Below are positions 52,422 to 61,447 of a stretch of 64,000 nt of DNA, piece after piece. The DNA comes from Gammaproteobacteria bacterium. GTDB taxonomy: Bacteria > Pseudomonadota > Gammaproteobacteria > S012-40. A program made the position numbers and the translations under genes. The notes under the pieces were generated by a model. That model was not told where the DNA came from, did not search any database, and worked only from the letters and a program-made list of their open reading frames with translations. The stretch covers positions 302,182 to 366,181 of the forward strand of contig JAOUMY010000004.1 of NCBI GenBank assembly GCA_029881255.1. Reading direction: 5' to 3'. Within the stretch, counting starts at the first letter, position 1. The number at the start of each line of letters is the position of its first letter.

Positions 52422-54863
52422 ATGAACTTATTTAAGCCCAATCTTGCGTTGCGCATGGTCCTGGTGATTGTCGGTATTGAGATTATTATGCTTTCTTTAC
52501 TGGTGTGGAATAGCGTACGCCTTATTAGCTCCAGTCATGCGGAGTTATTCGAAAGAACGGTGACCGAAGAGACATTCCTGCTAGCCGATTCACTTGCCAC
52601 CGGCTTGACCTTTCGTGACAGAGCTATCTTAAAAGATGTCCTTTTTCTACTTAAAGACAAAGAGAATCTTGTTTATGCACAAGTGACTGACAGGACCGAT
52701 GCTATATCCGCCACGATCGGTAACCCTCCACACAACGCTCTACCCGATACTAGCTACAAACAGGCACTGAAAGACGGAATTTATGACGTCGAACATCGGG
52801 TCGAATTGGGAAATCAGTTTCTCGGCACGTTAAAGGCCGGTTTCTCAATCGAAGAAGTTGAGAAATTGACCAATGAAACGCGATTGCAGAACGCGACTAT
52901 TGCACTATTGATGCTCGTACTCTCCATACTTGTTACGGTGGCAACCGGCGTCTATCTAATGCGTCGTTTCGACATCCTCAACGCCGGTGCGCTGGCCCTT
53001 AAAAGCGGGAATCTTGAACATCGCATCCCTGTAAAAACGAATGACGAAATCGGTGACCTTGCTGATACTTTTAATCAGTTGGCCGAACACCTGGAGAATA
53101 CTCAGGCTGAACTACAAAAAGAGCATCAGGCACTTGAGGAAAAGACCCGACATCTGCATACCTTGCTCAACGGCGTAAACGCGGTCATCTTCGAGGCCAA
53201 TGCGCGAAATATTGGTTTCCGATTTGTCAGCAACGAAGCCGCCTGTCTGCTGAAGTATCCAATTGACGCGTGGTATGAAGACAAATTCTGGATGAATCAA
53301 ATATATGAAGAAGATCTTGATCGGGTTTATAGCCAGTGGCTAGAGTGCGCGCAACCCGCAGGAAGATGCACTCAAGACTATCGCGTGTTTGACTCTGAAG
53401 GCGAATTACTCTGGATTAGACATATCGCCAACTTTGAAGAAAACAGCGATGGAGTGTTGATAGCACGCGGCTTGCTCATCGATATCACTGAAGAGAAGCA
53501 TAATGCGGATCATATATCCTACCTGGCCACGCATGATTCACTTACTGGTTTGATAAATCGACACCAGTTTTTTCAAGAAATAAAAACGCAAGTACAGATG
53601 GCAAACCGCTATGGTCATCAGAGTGCCTTGCTTTTTATTGACCTCGATCAGTTCAAATATATCAATGACACCTTTGGACACTTTGCCGGTGATGAATGTT
53701 TGATACAAGTGGCAAAAACCTTACATGCCTCTATCCGCATGTCAGACATATTGTGTCGCTTGGGTGGCGACGAATTCGCCATCATTTTGCCTATCGTTAA
53801 GCATGGAGAGGCGGAAGAATTCGCTCATTTGCTACTCCAGCGCCTGAACGAAAAGAAGATCACATATAGTGGCCATCATTCCTATATCAGTGCAAGCATA
53901 GGTATTGTGCTTTTTCCATTGCATGGCAAGAATCCCGATGATTTATTGGCCAAGGCCGATCTGGCGATGTATAACGCAAAGAATCTTGGTCGTAATCGCT
54001 ATTTCTCCTATCGGGATGATTCCGGCGAAGATAATTTTATGGAGAAAAAGATACACTGGGCCACGGAAATTAAAAGCGCGTTGTCGGAAGACAGGTTTAG
54101 ACTACACTATCAACCTATAATTGATTTACAAACAGACTCACTATCTCATTACGAAGTTTTGTTACGCATGCTTGATCGAAATGGAAACATCATAGAACCA
54201 TCGGACTTTATAGATGTTGCCGAACGATTTGGCCTGATTTACGACATCGATAAATGGGTCATCGAAAACGCCATACGGATGCAAAACTATCTTAATATCG
54301 CTGGCCACAGCCCGGCGTTCGCCATCAACCTGTCTGGCTTCTTTTTTGGGTCTGAAGAATGCTTGCGTTACGTTAGAAAACAAATCGAGTTATACCGCAT
54401 AGATCCGACAAAATTAATTTTTGAAGTTACAGAAACTGTCGCATTAAGAGACTTGGAAAAAGCTACTACTTTTATTGATTCTTTGCGTAAACTGGGATGC
54501 CGATTTGCGCTGGATGATTTTGGGGTTGGATTTGCTTCATTCCAATATTTAAAAAATCTGACGATAGACTATATAAAAATTGATGGTCATTTCATACGAG
54601 ATTTACACATTGAACCGCAGGATCTGGTCTTCGTGAAGGCGATACTCACTGTCGCCCAAAGCCTGGGCATAGAGACTATTGCAGAATTCGTCGATAATCA
54701 TCTAATCACCGCAAAATTAAAAGATATCGGCGTGGAAAAGGGACAAGGCTATCATTGGTCTCCGCCTAGAGAGCTTCATGAATTCTATGATGCATCATTT
54801 TTTTCTTACGCCGACAAGCGTATCTCTACAGCGAAGCCAAAAAACTTACTCATGGTTGACTAA
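52422..54863 (+). CDS. Membrane GGDEF-EAL protein (dual cyclic di-GMP domains) coupled to a PhnD-like protein
   Basis: 813 residues: helix (about 10-32), a periplasmic sensor of about 125 residues, helix (about 158-180), HAMP (about 181-233), PAS (about 245-357), GGDEF (about 365-530) with intact RLGGDEF (448-452) and an RxxD inhibition site (RMSD) five residues before it, then EAL (about 545-800). The EAL motif reads E-V-L (578-580) with LLR following; the metal-binding DDFGVGFAS and KIDG segments are present, so both synthesis and hydrolysis of cyclic di-GMP may be possible. It starts 11 bases after the binding-protein gene, forming a two-gene operon. Confidence 0.93.
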   Translation: MNLFKPNLALRMVLVIVGIEIIMLSLLVWNSVRLISSSHAELFERTVTEETFLLADSLATGLTFRDRAILKDVLFLLKDKENLVYAQVTDRTDAISATIGNPPHNALPDTSYKQALKDGIYDVEHRVELGNQFLGTLKAGFSIEEVEKLTNETRLQNATIALLMLVLSILVTVATGVYLMRRFDILNAGALALKSGNLEHRIPVKTNDEIGDLADTFNQLAEHLENTQAELQKEHQALEEKTRHLHTLLNGVNAVIFEANARNIGFRFVSNEAACLLKYPIDAWYEDKFWMNQIYEEDLDRVYSQWLECAQPAGRCTQDYRVFDSEGELLWIRHIANFEENSDGVLIARGLLIDITEEKHNADHISYLATHDSLTGLINRHQFFQEIKTQVQMANRYGHQSALLFIDLDQFKYINDTFGHFAGDECLIQVAKTLHASIRMSDILCRLGGDEFAIILPIVKHGEAEEFAHLLLQRLNEKKITYSGHHSYISASIGIVLFPLHGKNPDDLLAKADLAMYNAKNLGRNRYFSYRDDSGEDNFMEKKIHWATEIKSALSEDRFRLHYQPIIDLQTDSLSHYEVLLRMLDRNGNIIEPSDFIDVAERFGLIYDIDKWVIENAIRMQNYLNIAGHSPAFAINLSGFFFGSEECLRYVRKQIELYRIDPTKLIFEVTETVALRDLEKATTFIDSLRKLGCRFALDDFGVGFASFQYLKNLTIDYIKIDGHFIRDLHIEPQDLVFVKAILTVAQSLGIETIAEFVDNHLITAKLKDIGVEKGQGYHWSPPRELHEFYDASFFSYADKRISTAKPKNLLMVD

Positions 54864-55117
54864 GAAGAGAAGGATTGTAGGTATCGTCGCTTTCACAATG
54901 TAAATCGTCGGGTATGAACAATAAATCTGCAACACAAAGATGCCGCAACCGCGACAGAGCGTCATAGGTTGTGGTTTGGGTTTGTTATGCTAATCAGTGA
55001 TTTTGCCGATGAAGGCCGACCTCATGGGCGACGGGAAAACAAATCAAACTGTCGATAACTTCACCATGTAGTCGCTAGCGTTACCTATTCAAGCAATATT
55101 TAGACACTTCGAATCTG

Positions 55118-55973
55118 CTAAAAGCGCCAGATCAGTTGCAATGTCGCACCTGCCTGGTCGTTTACGAACCCAATTTTGTCTTTAAAGGGCTTGGCGCTGG
55201 CCCTTGCATAGAATACATCCACTCGAAAGCTGACATAGTCATCAATCTTGTAGGTGGGAGAAATCGCCACTCTATTGTTTCGTGCTCCGCTAGCCTTGAG
55301 AATAATACCACCCAGCATATTGACGCCGGCGGTGCAGTAGGCATAGTGCTCACCAAGGGTATAAATCATTTTTTGTTCTAACAAAAAACGATACCAATCG
55401 CGCTCACGATACATTCGCGACTCATTTCCTGCCGATGTGCCGCTGTGATCATTACAGTCCAGGCCTGTGTTCATATTCAGCAAGTGGTACAACTGAATAT
55501 CGTCTTTTTCAGCGACCCAGTTATCCAAACGGCTCGTTTTTGAAATAAGGGGTAACTTTGGCGTATTCGTCTTCGATGAAGTTCTCTTGAATAGCAATTC
55601 CAGCCAACAACGAGGTAATGCTTTTAGTAGCGGAGCGCATATCGTGCTTAGTCGAAATATCATAGGCACTAAAATATTCTTCCAATATCAGACGACCGCT
55701 TTTAAACACCAATACACTGTCGATTTTTCCGTAGTGGTCTCGAAGCCGATTCCTGACCATTTCCGCCAAGGTGTCTTCTGCTGCGCCGACATCTGTAATT
55801 GTGGCGACAGCGATTCCGTCATTGAGTTGCACAGGAACTTGATAGGTATAATCCTCGGGAGAAATGTTTTGGTATTCCGTTTCGCTACAAGCGCAAAAGA
55901 ACAGAAGGTTTACAAACAATACGCAGCGATATAAAAAAGGATTCAAAATGTGTTTACCAGTAAAACGTCCCAT
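55118..55973 (-). pseudogene. Decayed serine hydrolase with frameshift, fused to an outer-membrane barrel tail
   Basis: A lipoprotein-type serine hydrolase starts at 55973 (lipobox LFFCAC, SxxK motif SATK at about 115-118) and reads to about 55521. Its homology continues in another frame (from about 55510: DNWVAEKDD ... MLGGIILKASG), so a one-base shift occurred near the CGTTTGG sequence at 55525-55531. After ILKASGA the similarity ends, and the last 54 codons (55118-55282) encode the end of an outer-membrane barrel with a final Phe, containing SPTY as in the neighbouring barrel. A deletion joined two genes. The N-terminal ORF overlaps the upstream barrel gene by 20 bp. Confidence 0.85.
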
Positions 55974-57204
55974 TCACCAACAATCCGAACTCCCTATCCA
56001 GTCGACGGCCAACGATATAGCCTGTGTCTTTCCAGTGTAGATCTGCCGAAATATCAAAGCGCGAATTTACATGATACGTTGGGCTTAGCGTTAACATAAT
56101 CCCTTTGCCAAACACATCCTGATCCCAGGCATCCACGCTGCCACCAATGCTCAGTTTGTTAACGTCCACAATACGCGGCACGTACAAACCGATTCCCCTA
56201 TTTTTAAACGGTCTACCCATTTTCATATAGAAAGCCGCATAATGTTGCCGCCATTTCAGATGCTGCGTGAGATAGACTTCATAGCCGATTGCCCCAGGAT
56301 TGAACCGCGTGGTATACGCCCAGGAAAAATCGCCGCGTGTGACCAACCAAGGATTTCCGATACGTGAAGGTTGTTTAAGATCGACTACCATACCTTCGAA
56401 ACTTTTATACGTCATCGGATCGACGAGTATCGTTGCTAAATTGGTCCAGAATATTTCGCGGTAGAGACGAGTGATGGTCGGGTCAACACTCCCGTCAGCA
56501 CGAACTCTGGGGCGATTAGCATAGTGTTGAAACAATAGTTTGGTGTAGTCGGCCGGATCGCCATACGTCTCTTCCCACATATCACGACTTTCCGGATCAT
56601 TTGGCGCAATCAGCAAGGTGTAGATAGGAAAAAACATGGTCTGTATAAAACTATGGATCATGTCGACATCATCGCGATAACCTGTTTCAAAATACAGACG
56701 TTCATGTTGCCAACGCATCAGGGTATTGATTTCGAAACCGCCGGCAGACATTAAGGTTTGTTGGGCCGGTGGCGCGTCAGGGGCCTGAACCATACGCGCC
56801 AGCGGAAAGGGAAAACGATATTCGTCTATGACGAAATCGCCACCGGCCTGATTCGCTCTTACCCAATGCCCCATATCATGAGGCCACATGGAAAAGTTAA
56901 ACGTCCAGAAAAAATTCCAGACGCCGCCGAACCATGGCTGTACTGGTTCAGGCAGGGTATCGACAAAACCGTCCCAATAGACATCATAGGCAAATTTGTG
57001 AAGGAATATTCCACCACTGGCGGCTATGCGCGAGTCCTGCAATGTTGGCGCGATACTTAAGCGATAGTCGCGTCGGGTGTCGCTCAATTCATCGGCATAA
57101 ATTGGTTGGGCACAAAACAGCGCTATCAAGAGCGCATACTGAAAGAATCTGGTCATCCATGAATACCTGAGTTTTTTACTGAAGCAGGTGTCTACTACCT
57201 GCAA
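55954..57204 (-). CDS. Outer-membrane beta-barrel protein, unknown function
   Basis: About 416 residues with a signal peptide (MTRFFQYALLIALFCAQPIYA) and a long run of alternating aromatic strands, ending in FYW, a typical outer-membrane insertion signal. The region HDMGHWVRANQAG (about 110-122) is a distinctive His/Trp-rich segment. I do not recognise the family. A TTG at 57204 has a strong GGGGGAG ribosome site; the ATG at 57156 is the alternative that gives a standard signal peptide. Its C-terminal strands resemble the tail of the pseudogene downstream, so these may be remnants of a tandem duplication. Confidence 0.75.
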   Translation of the reverse strand: MQVVDTCFSKKLRYSWMTRFFQYALLIALFCAQPIYADELSDTRRDYRLSIAPTLQDSRIAASGGIFLHKFAYDVYWDGFVDTLPEPVQPWFGGVWNFFWTFNFSMWPHDMGHWVRANQAGGDFVIDEYRFPFPLARMVQAPDAPPAQQTLMSAGGFEINTLMRWQHERLYFETGYRDDVDMIHSFIQTMFFPIYTLLIAPNDPESRDMWEETYGDPADYTKLLFQHYANRPRVRADGSVDPTITRLYREIFWTNLATILVDPMTYKSFEGMVVDLKQPSRIGNPWLVTRGDFSWAYTTRFNPGAIGYEVYLTQHLKWRQHYAAFYMKMGRPFKNRGIGLYVPRIVDVNKLSIGGSVDAWDQDVFGKGIMLTLSPTYHVNSRFDISADLHWKDTGYIVGRRLDREFGLLVNGTFYW

Positions 57205-57300
57205 GACAACTCCCCCTTTATGTTAATCCATTTCTGCGGGGTAAATCTGCAAATTTGATTCAGGATGAAGAGGAAATTTTCTGTAGCTGAAGTGTGTTTT

Positions 57301-58080
57301 TTATTCCGCGGGCAAGCGAAGCCTGCGACCTGAGCCATTGCCAGGATATACGAAGTGATTTGCGCCGGGATAAGCGTAACCGTTTATCAGTACTCGGCGA
57401 GAGGTATTTGAATTATTTTCGAAGCTTGCATGTGCGGTATAAGGACCAAAAAACAACACTGACCCCGCTGACGCCGTTACCGTTACGATGTCGCTTTCAT
57501 CGAATTCAGCAGGCCAGTTCGGTGTATATTCGCGATCATAATCATGCGCGCCAAAATCCACCTTGCCCCATTTTGAGCTGCCTTTCACGAACATGAGAGG
57601 ACCGTTTTTGCTGGTCATATCGTCAACGCACAGCGCCGTTTGTACATAACTACCCTTGCCATTGACATCTTCCCAGGTACCTGGCCCGCGTTCACGATGG
57701 ATGATGTCCTGGTGCCAATCGAAGCGCACGCCATCGCCAGGGCGTTTGAAATGGGCCTGGTTTAGTAGATGGTCAGCACTGTCCGACCCCAAGAGTTGCA
57801 ACGCAGGCCCCAAAATTCGCGGGTCTGCACCGACTTTTAATAAATCCGGCTGACAACCACCGGCCCACACCACGCGCTTTATGATGACCTCGTCACCGTC
57901 GTTCCCCAGCACAAAATAGGAACCATCCGAGTTCTGTGTCGTTTGCAGCTTGCGCGCGCGTACGAGGAGATCGTCGAAACAATTGCGCATCACGTTCAAC
58001 TCTTCGAGAGTAAAAAGGTCAGGAATAGCGATCCAGCCTATATCTGAAAAATCGCGGATCTGTTGTGGTGTAAGTTTCAT
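57301..58080 (-). CDS. Phytanoyl-CoA dioxygenase family (PhyH) Fe(II)/2-oxoglutarate oxygenase
   Basis: 259 residues of the PhyH fold: an N-terminal LTPQQIRDFSDIGWIAIPDLFTLEEL, the iron-binding HxD in FDWHQD, the second iron His near SVLFFGPYTAHAS, and a 2-oxoglutarate-contact Arg in NTSRRVLINGY near the end. The triad His-Asp-His is complete, so it is likely to be active; the substrate is unknown. ATG at 58080 fits the conserved start; a TTG at 58137 extends the frame by 19 residues. It lies upstream of the barrel gene on the same strand with about 95 bp between. Confidence 0.88.
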   Translation of the reverse strand: MKLTPQQIRDFSDIGWIAIPDLFTLEELNVMRNCFDDLLVRARKLQTTQNSDGSYFVLGNDGDEVIIKRVVWAGGCQPDLLKVGADPRILGPALQLLGSDSADHLLNQAHFKRPGDGVRFDWHQDIIHRERGPGTWEDVNGKGSYVQTALCVDDMTSKNGPLMFVKGSSKWGKVDFGAHDYDREYTPNWPAEFDESDIVTVTASAGSVLFFGPYTAHASFENNSNTSRRVLINGYAYPGANHFVYPGNGSGRRLRLPAE

Positions 58081-58137
58081 TCCAAGCTTATCGACAGAGT
58101 TGACTATTTCCTTGAAAACATGGCGCGAACTGTCCAA

Positions 58138-58589
58138 GTGGCGGCATAATACCCGGTCTTTTCGAGCTTTCCCTTATAATCCTTATGATAATTAATGGGA
58201 CAACATTCTGGCAATGGCAGTGAATACATTTTCTCCGCGACATTCAGTTTTGTATTGTCCTGTATCCGCTACCTTCAGCCAACCAATAGTCGCCTGGAGA
58301 GTAAAAGCACAACGTCTGTTTATCCGAAATATGCCTCCATCAGAACCCGGTTTTATTACGAATAATTCAGCAAGAGGACAAGAAAATGTGGAATAAAGAG
58401 ACAAAAAATCGAGTACCTGGGAATTGTTAGCCACCTACGCATTGGCAGGATACTTCGTGAAGTGATTTGCTGTATACACCCTATGGGCGAAATAACATGG
58501 AATTTGTTGAAGGTTGTACGTGATTTGCCTCGCAATTTCCCATATAACAACCGATTTCTATCCAAAAAATAATAGAGAGAGAGGAGAAC
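58138..58589. other. Intergenic region, no gene recognised
   Basis: About 450 bp between divergent genes (PhyH leftward, VanZ-like protein rightward). Small frames here have neither ribosome sites nor recognisable similarity. It should contain both promoters. Confidence 0.4.
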
Positions 58590-60266
58590 ATGGAGGAATC
58601 TCGAAGCCGTATCCTGCTTGGTGCAGTCGGTGTGTTGGCCTTGGCGCTCGGACTGGTATTTTATCTGGTCTTTAGGGAATACAATCCGCTTACCCAAACC
58701 ATGAATACGCAGATAGGCTGGCTATCTCCTCAGCCAGACGATACGGCATATCTTCTCGCCAGTTTTCCATCCCTGATACACGTGCTCAGTTTTTCACTAC
58801 TTTCCTACCTCTTTTTAAGCCAACGCCCCCTTAATTTGTATTTTTCTGTGTTGTTTTGGGTTTTGGTAAATATATGCTGGGAGCTTGGTCAAGCTATTCA
58901 TATTATTCCCGGCGTATTTGATTTCATGGATATAATTTATGTCTTGTTAGGAGGAATACTCGCAATATCGCTAGGATCGAAGACAATTTCTGCGAAACCT
59001 GGTAGAGCTCAGTATTCTAAAAATCGAGTAGGCATACTTCCTTTCTTTCAACCCGTAATTATTGGCTTTGGCGCTTGGTCCTTGCTTGCCTGCGCTCACC
59101 TCTCGCATTCCTATTACCCGAAATATCTGAGCTATGAAGAATTGCGTAAACCGCTAATAATAGAAGCAGGTCGAGAGGTTCGTGAGAACAGTTTAGTTAT
59201 CGCGTATTACAATTACATTTTCATTGGTGAGCGTTACGAGGGGGTTCATGTTTTCGACAACACAGAACCGGCTTTACCCGAGTATATCGGATTTCTGCCG
59301 ATACCAGGCAATACTGAATTTGTCATTGATGGCGATTACCTCTATGCCAATAGTTTCATCGATTTAGTAAAAATCGATATCGGTGATAAGAATAGTCTAC
59401 ACATCGCTGATCGTCTTCAAAACGTATTTCCATACGATAGCCACCATATGATAGGTCAAAAAGTTGTTCTATACCGACATGACGAAAACAACGGCGTTGT
59501 CGTAGATATAATTCCGTTGAGCAGTTCCCCACCAGATAATGAACCTGAGACAAGAACTCCGGGCTTAGAAATAGGCAATTTCGCTATACACGATAAGTCC
59601 CTTTATTTTTTACTTGTGGAGGCAATGGCCAACCACCCTCAGAACAATCAACATCTAGACAAAATTTCTATAAGTTCATTTCTTCTTGGTTCTCGGCAAG
59701 AAATATTTAGACCTGAAGGTACCAGAATTTCGAATTTGCGTTCTTATGACGAGCACATGGTCTTAGACTTGGACAACGGAGATTCTAAATACATATATTC
59801 GGCAGAAGGAAACGCGGATGTATTCGACTTGAATTTTCCAGTACCTTCACTCAAACGTACGCTGCAAGAAGATTATCTTTTTCTCATTAAAGAGGACCCC
59901 GACAGCGATCCAATATCTTATATGACCGAAATCTATCGGTATAGTCACCTTCAAACACCGGAATTACTCGGTACTACCTCAGAAATTTTCAATGGCAAAG
60001 TGAAAATCATCGCTAATCTACTTTTTCATTGCGGAACAACCGGTCTTAGCAGTTATGACGTATCCTCCTATGACGCCATTGTTCTACGACAAACAATTTC
60101 AGAATCGGAATGTCGAGATTTTTGGGTTTACAGAGATAAACTAATTATTAACACCGGAAAAGCAGTTACGACTTTTAAATTGAACGATGATTTTGCTGAT
60201 ATCTCGGGAAGTATTCTGCTCATCGCACCCGAAGCAAGAAATTTTAAGGAGAATTCATTTTACTAG
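58590..60266 (+). CDS. VanZ-like membrane protein fused to LVIVD-type beta-propeller
   Basis: 558 residues. The N-terminal part (about 1-170) has about four to five helices of the VanZ-like kind, including SLIHVLSFSLLSYLFL, FWVLVNICWELGQ and a VFDFMDIIYVLLGGIL segment. The rest (about 185-555) is a soluble propeller with LVIVD-like repeats, such as YNYIFIGERYEGVHVFDNTEPALPEYI and DGDYLYANSFIDLVKID. Function is unknown; LVIVD proteins are often surface or periplasmic. GGAG lies before the ATG at 58590. It abuts the convergent isomerase-like gene with no gap between the stops. Confidence 0.8.
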   Translation: MEESRSRILLGAVGVLALALGLVFYLVFREYNPLTQTMNTQIGWLSPQPDDTAYLLASFPSLIHVLSFSLLSYLFLSQRPLNLYFSVLFWVLVNICWELGQAIHIIPGVFDFMDIIYVLLGGILAISLGSKTISAKPGRAQYSKNRVGILPFFQPVIIGFGAWSLLACAHLSHSYYPKYLSYEELRKPLIIEAGREVRENSLVIAYYNYIFIGERYEGVHVFDNTEPALPEYIGFLPIPGNTEFVIDGDYLYANSFIDLVKIDIGDKNSLHIADRLQNVFPYDSHHMIGQKVVLYRHDENNGVVVDIIPLSSSPPDNEPETRTPGLEIGNFAIHDKSLYFLLVEAMANHPQNNQHLDKISISSFLLGSRQEIFRPEGTRISNLRSYDEHMVLDLDNGDSKYIYSAEGNADVFDLNFPVPSLKRTLQEDYLFLIKEDPDSDPISYMTEIYRYSHLQTPELLGTTSEIFNGKVKIIANLLFHCGTTGLSSYDVSSYDAIVLRQTISESECRDFWVYRDKLIINTGKAVTTFKLNDDFADISGSILLIAPEARNFKENSFY

Positions 60267-60611
60267 TCACGAAACTGAATGTTTTGCATAACTGTCCCTA
60301 TCCATATCGATAATCTCTACCGTAACTACCGCGACAGATAGAGACAATTGCACGACACCGTTGAGAATTGCATCAGCTAACGCCTTTCTATTACTCGCAT
60401 CCCTACCCGACTTGATTCGCGCCTGAATATGAACATATGGCTTGTCTTCCAGCCCATTGGTGAATTGGCAAAAAGGATAGGCGCGTGTCCGCACGTGGCT
60501 TTTTTCGAATAGACCACTGTCAGTTACACTTTGGTGTATCGTTCTCAGCAGTTTTGCAACATCGTCTTTTGATAGCGCGGACTCGGTATATTCAGCAATA
60601 ATGTGTGGCAC
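60267..60611 (-). CDS. 5-carboxymethyl-2-hydroxymuconate isomerase-like (tautomerase superfamily) protein
   Basis: 114 residues starting MPHIIAEYTESA, with the N-terminal Pro2 that acts as catalytic base in the tautomerase superfamily after Met removal. YVHIQARIKSGRDASNRKALADAIL (about 59-83) is typical of HpaF/CHMI. CHMI acts in homoprotocatechuate degradation, but no other pathway gene is here, so a different enol/keto isomerisation is possible. The stop abuts the convergent VanZ-like gene. The next gene upstream on this strand begins at 60964. Confidence 0.83.
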   Translation of the reverse strand: MPHIIAEYTESALSKDDVAKLLRTIHQSVTDSGLFEKSHVRTRAYPFCQFTNGLEDKPYVHIQARIKSGRDASNRKALADAILNGVVQLSLSVAVVTVEIIDMDRDSYAKHSVS

Positions 60612-60640
60612 CTAGACTCCCTCAGTTCTGGTTAGGCTAA

Positions 60641-60964
60641 TTATTTCGCAATGTTTTGCGTATTAAACACAAGTATCGTATCAACGATTTTTCCCTGGTT
60701 ACAGCGAAAATGTTGTGAAATGAGATTTTCTTTATAGGTGTAAAACACAGTGACCTCATTGTCTTCCGCCACTATCGATAGAATAGAAGCCTCTGGGTCG
60801 GCTTCCAAATTACCTTCCAAGGATTCGAGATATGCGGTTCTCGTATCGAATTCGAACAACGGCCCCTTGAGGTGAAAGTTCTCTGACAATAACGTTTCTA
60901 GCCCCGCGAGATCGGCGTTGCAAAAACTTTCGATAAACGATTTCGTTAGTGTTCTTGCGTCCAA
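60641..60964 (-). CDS. SnoaL/NTF2-like protein
   Basis: About 107 residues. DARTLTKSFIESFCNADLAGLETLLSENFHLKGPLFEF (about 2-39) and DNEVTVFYTYKE, with a closing FRCNQGKIVDTILVFN, match the NTF2-like/SnoaL fold (cone-shaped pocket). Members include isomerases and stress-associated proteins; function unknown. The TTG at 60964 with TAGGT upstream fits the domain start. A GTG at 61042 would add 26 Arg-rich residues not expected for the family. It follows a truncated Crp/Fnr gene on the same strand. Confidence 0.65.
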   Translation of the reverse strand: MDARTLTKSFIESFCNADLAGLETLLSENFHLKGPLFEFDTRTAYLESLEGNLEADPEASILSIVAEDNEVTVFYTYKENLISQHFRCNQGKIVDTILVFNTQNIAK

Positions 60965-61089
60965 TGTAATACCTACGGAAGAGCGACCGGATACCCCATC
61001 CAAGTCCGAGGGACGTGCACGCGTATTTCGGAGTCTCGGCACTTTTTTCCGGGGTATTCAAGACAATGTTCCGAGGACTGGTTTTTACT

Positions 61090-61347
61090 TTAACTAACCG
61101 GCATAAGCAGATCATGCTCAATGAAGAACTCGGTATTAATTTCTTCACCGTCATTGATGTTATAGCTGCGCACACAACCTTGCAGAACTAGAAACCTATT
61201 CCTAGCCTGCTCACCCTCTCTAAGCAAGATCGTGCCCTTGGGATATTCTCGTATATCGCTTTGCTCATGGATGATCTGAATTTCATCGTCTGAAAAAGTC
61301 GTAAACTGCGACAGAAATTGAACGAGTTGGTCGGTTGACTTTGGCAT
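61090..61347 (-). pseudogene. Truncated Crp/Fnr-type regulator (sensor domain only)
   Basis: 85 residues that match the N-terminal half of Crp/Fnr regulators: LSQFTTFSDDEIQIIHEQSDIREYPKGTILLREGE and FLVLQGCVRSYNINDGEE, as in the cyclic-nucleotide-binding fold. The frame stops at LLMPVS; the remainder of the sensor and the whole helix-turn-helix DNA-binding half are absent, and no continuation was seen in another frame. Full-length relatives have about 190 residues. A deletion seems to have joined it to the SnoaL-like gene region. Confidence 0.75.
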
Positions 61348-61447
61348 GGCGATCAGATATTAGCTTATAAGTGAAAAACGGAACAATACAGCAGCATATG
61401 CCTATTTATCCGCATACTTGTCGTTGAAGACAAACCATTCTTTTGAA

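Noticed and set aside
60810..61175. Minus-strand frame of 121 residues over the Crp/Fnr remnant and SnoaL-like gene
   Set aside because: It is a shifted frame of both; its residues match no family, while the other frames do.
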